Source: Linanthus parryae (taxonomy: Eukaryota > Streptophyta > Magnoliopsida > Ericales > Polemoniaceae). Taken from it: a DNA stretch of 64,000 nt. The stretch covers positions 17,011,718-17,075,717 of the forward strand of contig JALGPY010000004.1 in assembly GCA_023055425.1 (NCBI GenBank). Reading direction: 5' to 3'. Shown one piece after another: positions 10,543 through 19,967 of the stretch (position 1 is its first letter; each line of letters begins with the position of its first letter). The translations under genes were made by a program, and so were the position numbers. The notes beneath the pieces were generated by a model. It worked only from the letters and a program-made list of their open reading frames with translations. It was not told the DNA's origin and did no database searches.

Positions 10543-10956
10543 CTTTTCGAATTTTGAAAAGAAAACAGGAAAATGGTTGAGACATTAATGTAATATTTTG
10601 AAACATTAATGTAATGTTGCTAGGGTTTCTCCCCCTTCTTTTTTAACAAACAATGAGTTTGCCCGTTTTGCCCCTTTCGGGATTTGATTGGACATTTCTG
10701 TGTATATCCAATTATGACATCAGCAATTGATTCTTTGCTTGATTTTCGCGCTAATTTCTCGGCAGATAAGCACGCTTCCGTTGGGAAGTCCATCCGAATC
10801 ATGACTATCCGTCATTTATTAGGATACGCAACCGAATCGTCATAGCCTTTAGTAGGGTAATTGATTGTTACCGCTTTTCAAGGCGTAAGTGATTGAACTT
10901 ACCCTCTTTTTTGAATTTGCTGACTCATCTTAAGCAACCGAAGAGTCTCTACAGGG
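10543..10956 (+). other. 3' flank of the antisense gene
   Basis: AT-rich sequence with a short duplicated block (ACATTAATGTAAT at about 10583 and again at 10606) that may hold the polyadenylation region of the antisense gene. It has no open frame worth calling. Blocks such as GCCCCTTTCGGG and TATGACATCAGCA recur in element E in the expected inverted orientation (about 41500-41590). Confidence 0.5.
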
Positions 10957-11350
10957 CCTATATAAACCCTGTCTTTGCCATTTGGGTTCTTCATCCCCAA
11001 ACATGTGCTTTGCCGTGAGTCCTTACGACTGCTGGCTCCAACGCTTGCTTTTCGTTGATTCATGGCAACTTCAAGCTTTGAATCCTGAGTTTGCGCTTTG
11101 TGCTATAGAAATAGTTTCCAAGATCCACTTTATGAGGCTTATTGCTGTTTATAACCGTCATAAAGAGGATGCAGATAATACCTCATGTGTGTTCGAAGAA
11201 ATTTCTTCGTGTATTATGTGTGCAGGTCATGTTTCCGGCCGCCTCGTGGCGAGGTGCAGCGCCGAAGTGACCGTGCTACCGTCTCGTAATGAACGGCGTG
11301 ATTCTTCTTCAGCAGTAATGAAGAAGAATCCATTGCCCTCACATTTGTGA
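10957..11350 (+). CDS. Second antisense unit of element A: TATA box and short conserved frame
   Basis: A TATA box (CCTATATAAACC, 10957-10968) is followed by an ATG at 11003 starting MCFAVSPYD. Element E has the same TATA (41258-41269, minus) and an ATG at 41224 with a related product. Shared residues include SPYD, FV.S, QAL.PEF and CAIEI over the first 40 codons; then the two diverge. A cassette TTGCAG/GTGCAG followed by GTC near 11226 (and 41003 in E) looks like an acceptor site, so the real product may be spliced. No known domain is recognised. Coding status is uncertain; promoter conservation is the stronger evidence. Confidence 0.4.
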
Positions 11351-12049
11351 GGTCGGGGTGCTCGTCAATGCCCTTGTCCAACATGACAAGGAATCCATCA
11401 CCAGAGGAATGACTGCTTCGCCTGTTGTGCGAAGTATCATTTGTCGTCACAGGAAGCTCCTCCGGCGTCTATCTTGGCCAGACAGAGGCTTTTGTCATTC
11501 CTTGGGGTCTTGGACGCATCTTATCCGTGGCCTTGCTGCTAGGGATGCGGCGAATGACGAGTTGATCTCTTCGCGGCAGCATCCCTTTTGCTATAGATCT
11601 TTGGCCGCGGATCTGCGTACTGTGCTGCCGGTGTCAGGACCGGTGGATTCTCTCTTTTCTTAGTCGAGAGTTCCCTTGGCGCATTTCTGGCTTATCAGCC
11701 ATTTTTCGAATGTATTGTAAGCCATGTTGGCTGTGTAGTTAGATGCGAGCTTTTCGCTGGTAAGCTGCTATCTAGATAGATAAATTGTAAGTCATTTGAC
11801 TCATAATGATAAATAGTATTTGTATCATCTGTTCTTTGCAACAAAATACAATTTCGCATGTGTTTCGGCTTGCTTTGCCTTGCATAATGACATGTATTGA
11901 TTTCGCATATGCGATGTCAATTTACAGACATTTCGTTAGATCATTCGAGATCGTAATTTCGCAGCTGTGCCATCTTGACGGATGGGCTTGTAATTGGTCG
12001 TTGTAAATCGTATGAGATCACGTTCACAACGTTGTTATGTTTCAGATAA
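11351..12049. other. Non-coding spacer of the element A 3' region
   Basis: No supported gene. Near 11745-11790 is a block (GCTGCTATCTAGATAGATAA) that is almost identical, in inverted orientation, to 40590-40625 of element E. It looks like the ancestral form of the hairpin unit that is amplified downstream. Confidence 0.6.
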
Positions 12050-13360
12050 TTTTCCAGAGATCAATCGAGATCGTTGTGCAAATTGCTATCATAGAAGATA
12101 GGCTTTGTTTGAGATCGTTTCTCGCATAAACTGCTATCATAGCAGACGGATCTTTAGAAGATCTAACAAGATGACTCTGCACTCGTGTTGCCATCATATT
12201 AGACGGGTTTGGATAGTTAACCAAAATTGCTATCGTAACAGATAGGCTCGAGAAGATCATTATAAGATCGCATCTGTATAACCTGCTATCCCAAGAGATA
12301 GGCGTTAGATGATCGATTGAGATCATTTTTGTATTTCGCTGCTATCGCAAAAGATAGGCTTTGGATGGTCATGTAAGATCGTATTTTCGTTTGGGTGCTA
12401 TCGCAAGAGATAGGCTTTAATGATCATTTAAGATCGCGTTTGCATTTGATTGCTACCGTGAGAGATAGGCTTTGGATGATCACTTAAGATCGCATTTGCG
12501 TTTGGCTGCTATCGTAAGAGATAGGCTTTAATGATCACTTAAGATCGCATTTGCATTTGATTGCTACCGTGAGAGATAGGCTTTAGATGATCACTTAAGA
12601 TCGCATTTGCGTTTGATTGCTACCATGAGAGATAGGCTTTAATGATCACTGAAGATCGCATTTGCATTTGATTGCTACCGTGAGAGATAGGCTTTAGATG
12701 ATCACTTAAGATCGCATTTGCGTTTGATTGCTACCATAAGAGGTAGGCTTTAATGATCACTGAAGATCGCATTTGCATTGGCTGCCATCGTAGGAGATGG
12801 GCTTTAGATGATCACTTAAGATCGCGTTCGCGTGTAGCTGCTACCATAAGAGGTAGGCTTTAGATGATCGATTAAGATCACATTTGTATTGGCTGCCATC
12901 GTAGGAGATGGGCTTTAGATGATCACTTAAGATCGCATTTGTATTTAGTTGCTATCATAAGAGATAGGCTTTAAATGATCGATTAAGATCACATTTGTAG
13001 TGGCTGCCATCGTAGGAGATGGGCTTTAGATGATCACTTAAGATCGCGTTCGCGTGTAGCTGCTATCGTAAGAGATAGGCTTTAGATGATCGATTAAGAT
13101 CACATTTGTATTGGCTGCCATCATAAGAGATGGGCTTTAGATGATCACTTAAGATCGTATCTGTATTTGGTTGCTATCGTCAGAGATAGGCTTCGATGAT
13201 CAGCTAGGATCACTTTTGCATTTGCTGCTATCGTAAGAGATAGGCTTCGAACGATCGATTGGGATCGCATTTGCTATCATAAAAGATAGGCTTCGATGAT
13301 CAATTAAGATCGCATTTGCTATCGTAAGAGATAGGCTTTAATGATCAATCAAGATCGTGT
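12050..13360 (-). repeat. Tandem array of hairpin units in element A
   Basis: About 24 units of roughly 48-57 bp. On the plus strand a typical unit is GCTATCGTAAGAGATAGGC, then TTTAGATGATCACTTAAGATCGC-like sequence and a T/G-rich spacer. Each unit carries two small inverted repeats: CTATC...GATAG and GATC...GATC. Stem variants are matched: CTACC with GGTAG, and CCATC with GATGG. A few units have CTACC with GATAG, which is a G-U pair when read as element-sense RNA. Element E has a shorter array with CTATCTGCCTAGATAG. 3' tandem repeats are a known property of Tat/Ogre elements and can seed satellite DNA. Confidence 0.9.
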
Positions 13361-13449
13361 TTGTATCCGTTACTATTGCAGCGAATAAATCATTGTTAAC
13401 AGTCGTAACAAATTAGATAAAGCGATATAAACGGCTAGAAAATATGAAC

Positions 13450-13530
13450 TTCTCATTTGGGAGAATTTTTTTTATTATGACATTCTCATATGGGAGAGAT
13501 AGGATTACAATCCTCTCATATGGGAGAGGA
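13450..13530 (-). ncRNA. Three hairpins after the pol stop of element A
   Basis: At 13450-13465, 13484-13497 and 13511-13530. In element sense the stems are TTCTC/GAGAA, TCTC/GAGA and TCCTCTC/GAGAGGA; the 6-base loop is CCATAT in two and CCAAAT in one. Element E has three hairpins with the same CCATAT loop at the same distance from pol. Structured cis-acting RNA is the natural reading; a role (packaging, export, 3' end processing, translation) is unknown. Confidence 0.6.
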
Positions 13531-13598
13531 GATTGCGAATATCGTAGCCACATGAGACATTAAGCAACGTTATCATAAAACGTATGAAATAAGAGGAG

Positions 13599-16500
13599 TC
13601 AAGGATAGTACTTCTTGATCCAGCGCATGTTGACTGAGCTTGGAGTTGAGGTTGTGCCGTGCAACCTTCGTATGCTGCAGTAGCCGCTATCGAAGACCTC
13701 TGTGACTTCGAAGGGTCCCTCCCAATTAGCTGCGAACTTTGGGTGGGTTGCCTCTCGCATGCAGTGATCAGATGCGCGCAGGACCAGGTCGCCAACTGCG
13801 AAATCCCGTCGCTGGACTGTCTTGTTATAGGCGCGAGCGATTCTTTCTTGGTACCGCTTGTTAGTCCTTTTGGCTTGTTCTCGCTTTTCTTCCAGCAAGA
13901 CTAAATCATGATCGCGTTGGTTTTCGTAGAGCGCGTGGAAGGCCAGCCTTGCCGAATTGACTCTGACCTCCGCAGGTACCACAGCTTCGGCCCCATAGCA
14001 TAGTAGAAATGGCGAGGCCCCTGTGGGTGTCCTTGGAGAAGTTCTGTAGGCCCACAGAGCTATGTTAAGAGAGTCGGCCCACTTCTTGTGGTCATCTGCG
14101 ACCATCTTGCTCAGAATTCTCAGCAGCGTTTTGTTAGTCGCCTCGGCTTGCCCGTTTCCCTTTGGATAATAGGGGGTAGAGCATATTTGCCTGATATTGT
14201 ACTCCGCAAGTTTTGTAGCTACCTGACGATTAACAAAAGGAGTACCGTTATCTGAAAGAATAGTATTCGGGATTCCGAACCTGCATACGATGTTTTCCTG
14301 GATGAAGTTGACCACAGCCAGCGCATTTGCCGTCTTCAGTGGTATTGCTTCCACCCATTTGGTGAACAGCTCAGTTGCGGTGAGAATGAAATGGTTCCCA
14401 TGTGACGTCGGTCGGATGGGGCCAATGAAGTCCAAAGCCCATGTGTGAAATGGCCATGGCGTTCCTAGTGCATGTAGGTCCACGGCGGGAGCGTGCACTA
14501 GGTTCCCTTTGAATTGACATTCTTGGCAACGTCGCACTTTGGTGCGGCAATCGACTTCCATCGTGGGCCAGAAGTATCCGATTGAGAGGAGCTGTCTGCA
14601 TAATTTAGCACCTCCCTGGTGTTCCACCTGATGGGAGAGGTCCATGACTTCTTGTGCTTCCCTATCATCTAGGCATCGCAGCAAGTTGCCTTCGTGACCT
14701 TTTCGCCAAAGCAGATTTTCTTGAACCACATATCGAGAAGCTTTCCTCTTCAATTTGTCTGCCTCTTTCCTCGATTCGGGCACGGTGCCCTTGGTGAGGA
14801 ATTCAAACAATGGCTTTCTCCAGTCTGTGTCGTCGTCGATCAGAGCGACAAGTAGAGAATCTTTGATTAGTGCGCAACTCTCGCACTTCCCTTGTATCAG
14901 GGCTGCAGCTGTTGACATGCCTGGCCAATGAATGCCATATCTCTGAGCTTTCCTGTAGATTGACACCTCGCTTTCTCCGCAAGCGTGTTGGTGAATCTTT
15001 TCTAACAGCTGTTGTCCCTCTTGCTCGGAGACACAACGCATGAGTATTCCTCCAGGACCCTTGTAGTAAAGGGTGTTGTCGTGGATGCAGTATCCTTTCG
15101 TGAGTACCCAGCTTTCGCTACTGGTGCCTTTCGCAATAGCTTGCAGGATTGCTTTTCGCCAGTCTGCGTCATCCATGTGTTCATCGTCGCACGCATCTTC
15201 TGTTAATGCCGACGATGTTCGCACTTCGATGGAAATCCTCGCAGGGCATTTGTCTATGCTGACCTTAGATCCCAGAGTTGCTAAGGCGTCTGCATGCCTG
15301 TTGTCCGCTCGGGGTTTGTGCTCGTATTTCACGTCACAGAATTGCTGCATCAGCTTTTGCACTAGGGTACGGTATGGCAGGAGGTTGATCTCCTTTAAAC
15401 CATATTCGCCCGAGGCCTGCTTAACAATCAGCTTGGAATCTCCCATGACTGTTAAGTTGCTCACTTCCAAGGCTTTCGCTGCACGGAGCCCCGCGATCAG
15501 AGCCTCGTATTCCGCCTCGTTGTTCGTGACTGCGAAGTTGAGTTTTGCGGACATCTGTATGACTTCACCGTCCGGTTTTGTCAAGACTATCCCAATGCCT
15601 CCACCTTTTCTGGTTGACGAACCGTCGAAGTGGAGGGTCCAATAGGGGACTTCAATCGCGTAGATTTCAGGGCCTTCGAGCTCCTCCTCGATCACAGGTT
15701 CGTGACTGTTGTCGGGGAACTGTGCCAACAGATCTGCTACCGCCTGCGACTTGATCGCTCTTGGTTTCACGCATGTGATGTCGTATTGAGAGATGGTCAT
15801 ATACCATTTCGCCAATCTCCCGCCCGGAGTAGTGTGAGTTAGCAAGTATCTTATGGGGTCGCTTTTGGTGACCACCACTACTTTGTGCGATGCAAAATAG
15901 TGTCTCAACTTCTCTATCACAAAGAATAAGGCAAGGCAATGACGTTCGATGTCTGTGTACCTTGATTCAGCAGGCTGCACGATGCGAGAGATGTAATAAA
16001 TAGGCCTCTCTTGGCCCTCATACACCTGAGCCAAGAGTGCTCCTATAGATCTCCTTGTTGATGTAAGATATAGCAGCAGCGGTGATCCCAGTTGAGGCGC
16101 GATCATTATTTTTGGGGATGTGAGTAGCTCCTTTAGCTTTTCGAATGCGGCTTCGTGATCAGGAGCCCAGTTGTACGCGGCGTCTTTCTTGAGGAGGGTG
16201 CTGAAGCAGCACGTGATCTCGGCAATTGCTGGGATGAATCTCCGCAGATATGACAATTTTCCCAAGAATGTTTTCAAGGCACTTTGGTTGTGAGGTGGCG
16301 TCATGCTGGTGATGGCTGACACTTTCGCAGGGTCAGGCTCGATCCCTTGGCGATGGACCACGCACCCCAAAAACTTCCCCGAGGTCACGCCGAATGCGCA
16401 TTTCATGGGGTTCATTTTCAGCTGAAAGCTCCTGCATCTGTTGAATACCTTTCGCAAGTCTGCAAGGTGATCTGCTTCATACTTGGATTTGACGACCAAG

Positions 16501-17204
16501 TCATCCACATAGAATTCCACTTCTTTGTGCATCATATCGTGGAACAGAGCCATCATGGCTCGCTGATAGGTCGCGCCTGCGTTCTTGAGACCGAATGGCA
16601 TTACCGTGTAGTTGAATACTCCCACGGGAGTGATGAATGCCGTTTTTTGTGCATCTTCGGGATCCATCTTGATTTGATTGTACCCACTGAAGCCGTCCAT
16701 GAAACTGAACATGCGATGGCCTGCCGTCGAATCGATGAGCAAATCGATGTTAGGCAGAGGGAAATCGTCCTTGGGACAGAAGCGATTGAGGTCTCGGAAG
16801 TCCACGCAGATGCGGAGCTGTCCGTTCTTCTTCACCACTGGCACGATGTTGGCCAACCATGTGGGATGGTGATTTGGCTCTATGAATTTGGCATCTAGGA
16901 GTTTGACGATCTCCTGTTTGATCTTCACGTTGAGCTCTGGCCTGAAGCTTCTGGTGCTTTGCTTGACCGGTTTAGACCCTGGGATGACGTCTAAACGGTG
17001 CATAGTGATGCTCGTGTCTAGACCTGGCATCTCGTCGTATTCCCATGCGAACACGTCCTTGTATTCAGTTAGGAGCTGCAGCAGTCCTTGTTCCTCTTCG
17101 CTTGTGAGGTCCGCACTCAGGAAGACTGGCCTTTTCTTTTCCTCGTTCGGGCTGAGGAACACTTCCTTAAGCTCTTGCTTTTGTGGTCTTGGCCTGTCTT
17201 CCAT
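13599..17204 (-). CDS. pol: Element A pol: RT, RNaseH, archaeal-type RNaseH, integrase
   Basis: 1201 codons counted from the first ATG, but the frame is open back to the gag UGA, so pol is probably made as a readthrough extension. Reverse transcriptase about residues 105-300, with FYVDDLVVKS (catalytic YVDD 232-235). The first RNaseH (about 375-495) reads LLLYLTSTRRS where active enzymes have a catalytic Asp, so it appears inactive. The second, archaeal-type RNaseH (about 522-645) keeps D527 (HFDGSS), the Glu in NEAEYEAL, D589 (MGDSKL) and the Asp in RHADALA. The integrase has an HHCC zinc region (SHQVEH ... CQEC), then LDFIGPI, LSDNGTPF and the Glu in GNGQAEATNK. Full length with no stops, consistent with an active young element. 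Confidence 0.97.
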   Translation of the reverse strand: MEDRPRPQKQELKEVFLSPNEEKKRPVFLSADLTSEEEQGLLQLLTEYKDVFAWEYDEMPGLDTSITMHRLDVIPGSKPVKQSTRSFRPELNVKIKQEIVKLLDAKFIEPNHHPTWLANIVPVVKKNGQLRICVDFRDLNRFCPKDDFPLPNIDLLIDSTAGHRMFSFMDGFSGYNQIKMDPEDAQKTAFITPVGVFNYTVMPFGLKNAGATYQRAMMALFHDMMHKEVEFYVDDLVVKSKYEADHLADLRKVFNRCRSFQLKMNPMKCAFGVTSGKFLGCVVHRQGIEPDPAKVSAITSMTPPHNQSALKTFLGKLSYLRRFIPAIAEITCCFSTLLKKDAAYNWAPDHEAAFEKLKELLTSPKIMIAPQLGSPLLLYLTSTRRSIGALLAQVYEGQERPIYYISRIVQPAESRYTDIERHCLALFFVIEKLRHYFASHKVVVVTKSDPIRYLLTHTTPGGRLAKWYMTISQYDITCVKPRAIKSQAVADLLAQFPDNSHEPVIEEELEGPEIYAIEVPYWTLHFDGSSTRKGGGIGIVLTKPDGEVIQMSAKLNFAVTNNEAEYEALIAGLRAAKALEVSNLTVMGDSKLIVKQASGEYGLKEINLLPYRTLVQKLMQQFCDVKYEHKPRADNRHADALATLGSKVSIDKCPARISIEVRTSSALTEDACDDEHMDDADWRKAILQAIAKGTSSESWVLTKGYCIHDNTLYYKGPGGILMRCVSEQEGQQLLEKIHQHACGESEVSIYRKAQRYGIHWPGMSTAAALIQGKCESCALIKDSLLVALIDDDTDWRKPLFEFLTKGTVPESRKEADKLKRKASRYVVQENLLWRKGHEGNLLRCLDDREAQEVMDLSHQVEHQGGAKLCRQLLSIGYFWPTMEVDCRTKVRRCQECQFKGNLVHAPAVDLHALGTPWPFHTWALDFIGPIRPTSHGNHFILTATELFTKWVEAIPLKTANALAVVNFIQENIVCRFGIPNTILSDNGTPFVNRQVATKLAEYNIRQICSTPYYPKGNGQAEATNKTLLRILSKMVADDHKKWADSLNIALWAYRTSPRTPTGASPFLLCYGAEAVVPAEVRVNSARLAFHALYENQRDHDLVLLEEKREQAKRTNKRYQERIARAYNKTVQRRDFAVGDLVLRASDHCMREATHPKFAANWEGPFEVTEVFDSGYCSIRRLHGTTSTPSSVNMRWIKKYYP

Positions 17205-17336
17205 GCATTCGGGCGCTTCTTTGAGTTTCTCCTCTGGAGTGCCCTGTGTTGGCCCTTCTGTCGGCGCAACTTGCTCGATTTGATTGATTTGCCCAGGGAC
17301 ATCCCCATGCCCGTGTGAGGACGTCCCCGCGCACCT

Positions 17337-17339
17337 TCA
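17337..17339 (-). promoter_or_regulatory. In-frame UGA between gag-protease and pol (possible readthrough site)
   Basis: gag and pol are in the same frame. After the UGA, 44 sense codons lead without a stop into the pol ATG at 17204. The following codons AGG TGC GCG GGG are conserved after the UGA in both E copies (36291 and 50039), and a GC-rich stretch able to fold (in E, CCCCAT/ATGGGG) follows. This suggests regulated readthrough. Splicing, as in Ogre elements, or re-initiation at the overlapping ATGA are alternatives. Confidence 0.6.
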
Positions 17340-19949
17340 TATGCGATAGCATTTCTTCCCGTTGGCGTAGAAGCTCTCTATCTCCTTGCCCTCGGGGTCA
17401 TGTTTTGCGATCCTCTTCAGAGTGTACACACTCTTGCGGTGATATGCGATACGCGGCGCCTCTTCGTATGCAGGCGGCTTTTCGTTTGCATCTCCCCTTG
17501 TTACCATCACGCCTGCAGGTGATTGGTCTTTGATATCCTCCCAAAGAGGTAAAGGAGTAGGGTTGAATGGTCCGGGTGTTTGCTCGTCCGCCATCTCGGT
17601 GAACCACACTGCCTCGCTGAGATGCGCTTCGTCCAAGTTCAACGGGTTGGTTGAGGCCGGTATCTCGACAATCCTGTCGTTCCAGATAGCTTTCATCACC
17701 TGGTGAGCCGTCGAGGGAATCGCGTCGAAGCGATGAATCCAGGCTCGACCTATGATCATGTGGTATGTGGTGTTTGCGTCTATGACATAGAACTTTGCCG
17801 AGCACTTGATTTTGCCGATCTGAACGCCCAGGCGGATCCACCCGATCGTCATTCTGGAATCGCTTCCGAATCCCACCAGCGGGGATGGACGCTTGACTAC
17901 CTTGTGCTCGGGGATCCCTGCTAGCTTCAGTGTGTGGAGTGGAACAACATTGACCGCTGCTCCTCCATCGACGAATGCTCGCTTGAATTCGACGCCGTTG
18001 ATGATGGCGGTCACGTACAGGGGCCTCTGGTGGCTCGCATCTGTCTTTTTGTCGCTGGCAGAAAAGGTCATAATCTTTTCTGTGGAACGGGACGCCCTGA
18101 CGACTTTCCCGTTGGAGACCACGAGGTCCTCCTCGTAGTCCTCTGCTACCCTTAAGATTGCTTTTGTCATGTCCGCTCGACATTTTTCGGAGAAGTTCAT
18201 CTCGTTGAAGAATCTGTCGAAGCCGTGCGACCCTTTCATGCGGTCGGCACGCTCATCTTCCGTGTCCATGCTGTAGTCTTCATCTTCATGGACTTCAGCA
18301 ACGATGGGCAGACCATCCTCTGCGACTTCTTCCAAGTCAACTATCGAGATCATGGCGACCTCTTTGCCTTTTGAGCCCGAATCTGTATGGGCAGGCAGCG
18401 GGTTGTTGCGCACATCCTTCCGATGGTCGCTGACGATGAGTTCGCCGCTTTTCATCTTCTGATCAAGCGTGAATCTGAGCTTCTTGCACTCGGCTGTGGG
18501 GTGCATGACCTTGCCGTGGTATTCGCACCACTTAGGGTCCCTTGTCATCTCCTTGGAGGGTGCTTTCTCGAGCGGTGGGAGGACGCCGTCCTTACGCCAC
18601 TGTCTGCATAGATCGCTTGCTTCCTCCACCGAGCATGGCAGAGGCGGTGCATCGAAGTTTGCAGCCTTCGCTTGCTTCTGGGGCGAAACTGTATTGACCT
18701 CAGCTTCGCGTCCCCGCTTGTAGCCAAATCTGCCGATCTTGTAGGTGGTGCCGCTCGCAGGTCGTTCTGGAGCGCTCTTCTTCCTCTGTCTCTCGACAAT
18801 GGGCTCGATGTTCATCGTGCATTCGATGAGCTTTGAAAACGTCGGTGTTTGCAAATTGATCAGCATGCTTTTGTATTCGTCTCGCATGCACTGCAGGCAT
18901 ATCTCCACGAGCCGACTTTCGAGCATTGGATCCTTGCACTCCAAGGATTTCGCTCTGAATTTCTTGATGAAAGTGATTCCATCTTCCTCGCGTTTCTGAT
19001 ACATCCGTGAGAGGTGGATCATCGTCACCTTTTCTTCCATCTGGAAGAACTTGGTATAGAACTTCTGGACCATGTCGTCCCAAGGTTTCACGGATCCAGC
19101 CTCTAATGTCCGGTACCATTTGTATGCTACATTCCCAAGGGTTTTTGGGAACTCCCGCATCAGCAGTTTGGGATCGGCTCCGTATGGACCCATGACATCG
19201 ATGAAACGCATGACATGCTCATGAGCGTTTCCATTGACGTACTCGAACTTGTCCCATTTAGGAGCCTTGTACCCCGCCGGGTTAGGCATGAGATAGATCT
19301 CTCGTGGGATGGGTGGATCATTGTCTAGCTTCGGGATGATGGTATCCGCGAATGACTGATGAGCCAAGATGGAGTCCACGCGCTTCTGCAAGGACGTCAT
19401 GCATTCTGGAATGCTTCCCTCGGTAGTTGGCGGAGGGGTTGCCGTAGGCGGTGGCGACACATATGCTGTCGGAGGATTGGGAGTGTATTGGCTACTCGAG
19501 TTTCCCCAAATCGTCGCTGGTGGAGGCAGAGTGTACTGCAAAGTTGGGTTAGACGCCAAAGCCGTGGGCTGAGAGGCGTGAGCGGCAGGGGGTAGCATTT
19601 GCGCTGTTGATCCTTGGATCGAAGGCAGCTGCGCGGCCGACGGTGGAGTTTGCAGATGAGGGTTGGGAGGCGTGGCCGACGCTCCCAATCCTGGAGCAGT
19701 AGGGGTTCCTCCTCCCTGAGGGGTGGCGGTACCCGGTGGAGGATTTGGTGCAAGGGTGCCCAGAACGGCCAAGATCCGCTCCAACTGCGCAGATTGAGAC
19801 TTGAGAGCTTTTGCCTGACTTTGGACAGTGGCGTCCAAAGACTCCAAAGTTGGTGCCTCGCCGGGAGTCGTCGGAGTACGGCGAGCTTCGTCTCCCGAGG
19901 GAGTTTCGGTGGAAGGCGACCGGTTGCTGACATCATCCTCCTGAGACAT
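17337..19949 (-). CDS. gag: Element A gag-protease
   Basis: 870 codons; the start is the ATG 18 bases inside the primer site (MSQEDDVSNRSPS), shared with E (MSHDEDVSNRSPS). A proline-rich, low-complexity N-terminus (to about residue 200) is followed by the retrotransposon Gag capsid region (about 215-355; EHVMRFIDVMGPYGADP, YKWYRTLEAGSV, FIKKFRAKSLEC). A CHHC zinc-type motif CEYHGKVMHPTAEC lies near 475-490. An aspartic protease domain (about 635-745) has FVDGGAAVNVV near residue 661, i.e. DGG in place of the common D[ST]G, and the flap/hydrophobic motif IIGRAWIHRFDA. Gag forms the virus-like particle and the protease would process the polyprotein. Uninterrupted. Confidence 0.95.
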   Translation of the reverse strand: MSQEDDVSNRSPSTETPSGDEARRTPTTPGEAPTLESLDATVQSQAKALKSQSAQLERILAVLGTLAPNPPPGTATPQGGGTPTAPGLGASATPPNPHLQTPPSAAQLPSIQGSTAQMLPPAAHASQPTALASNPTLQYTLPPPATIWGNSSSQYTPNPPTAYVSPPPTATPPPTTEGSIPECMTSLQKRVDSILAHQSFADTIIPKLDNDPPIPREIYLMPNPAGYKAPKWDKFEYVNGNAHEHVMRFIDVMGPYGADPKLLMREFPKTLGNVAYKWYRTLEAGSVKPWDDMVQKFYTKFFQMEEKVTMIHLSRMYQKREEDGITFIKKFRAKSLECKDPMLESRLVEICLQCMRDEYKSMLINLQTPTFSKLIECTMNIEPIVERQRKKSAPERPASGTTYKIGRFGYKRGREAEVNTVSPQKQAKAANFDAPPLPCSVEEASDLCRQWRKDGVLPPLEKAPSKEMTRDPKWCEYHGKVMHPTAECKKLRFTLDQKMKSGELIVSDHRKDVRNNPLPAHTDSGSKGKEVAMISIVDLEEVAEDGLPIVAEVHEDEDYSMDTEDERADRMKGSHGFDRFFNEMNFSEKCRADMTKAILRVAEDYEEDLVVSNGKVVRASRSTEKIMTFSASDKKTDASHQRPLYVTAIINGVEFKRAFVDGGAAVNVVPLHTLKLAGIPEHKVVKRPSPLVGFGSDSRMTIGWIRLGVQIGKIKCSAKFYVIDANTTYHMIIGRAWIHRFDAIPSTAHQVMKAIWNDRIVEIPASTNPLNLDEAHLSEAVWFTEMADEQTPGPFNPTPLPLWEDIKDQSPAGVMVTRGDANEKPPAYEEAPRIAYHRKSVYTLKRIAKHDPEGKEIESFYANGKKCYRI

Positions 19950-19967
19950 GGTTGCTTTTGCTGGTAA

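Noticed and set aside
12050..13360. Regular repeats with spacers resembling a CRISPR array
   Set aside because: Units vary, spacers are repeated rather than unique, there are no cas genes, and the array lies inside a plant retrotransposon. It is a tandem satellite-like repeat.
15073..15645. Open frame of 190 codons on the plus strand
   Set aside because: It lies opposite the pol frame of element A and has no recognisable domain; a shadow of a GC-rich coding sequence.
16347..16898. Open frame of 183 codons on the plus strand
   Set aside because: Antisense shadow of the reverse transcriptase; a similar shadow appears opposite element E, as expected from homologous DNA.
17398..18183. Frame of 261 codons inside gag in another phase
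   Set aside because: Arg/Ser-rich out-of-frame translation of the protease region, not conserved as protein.
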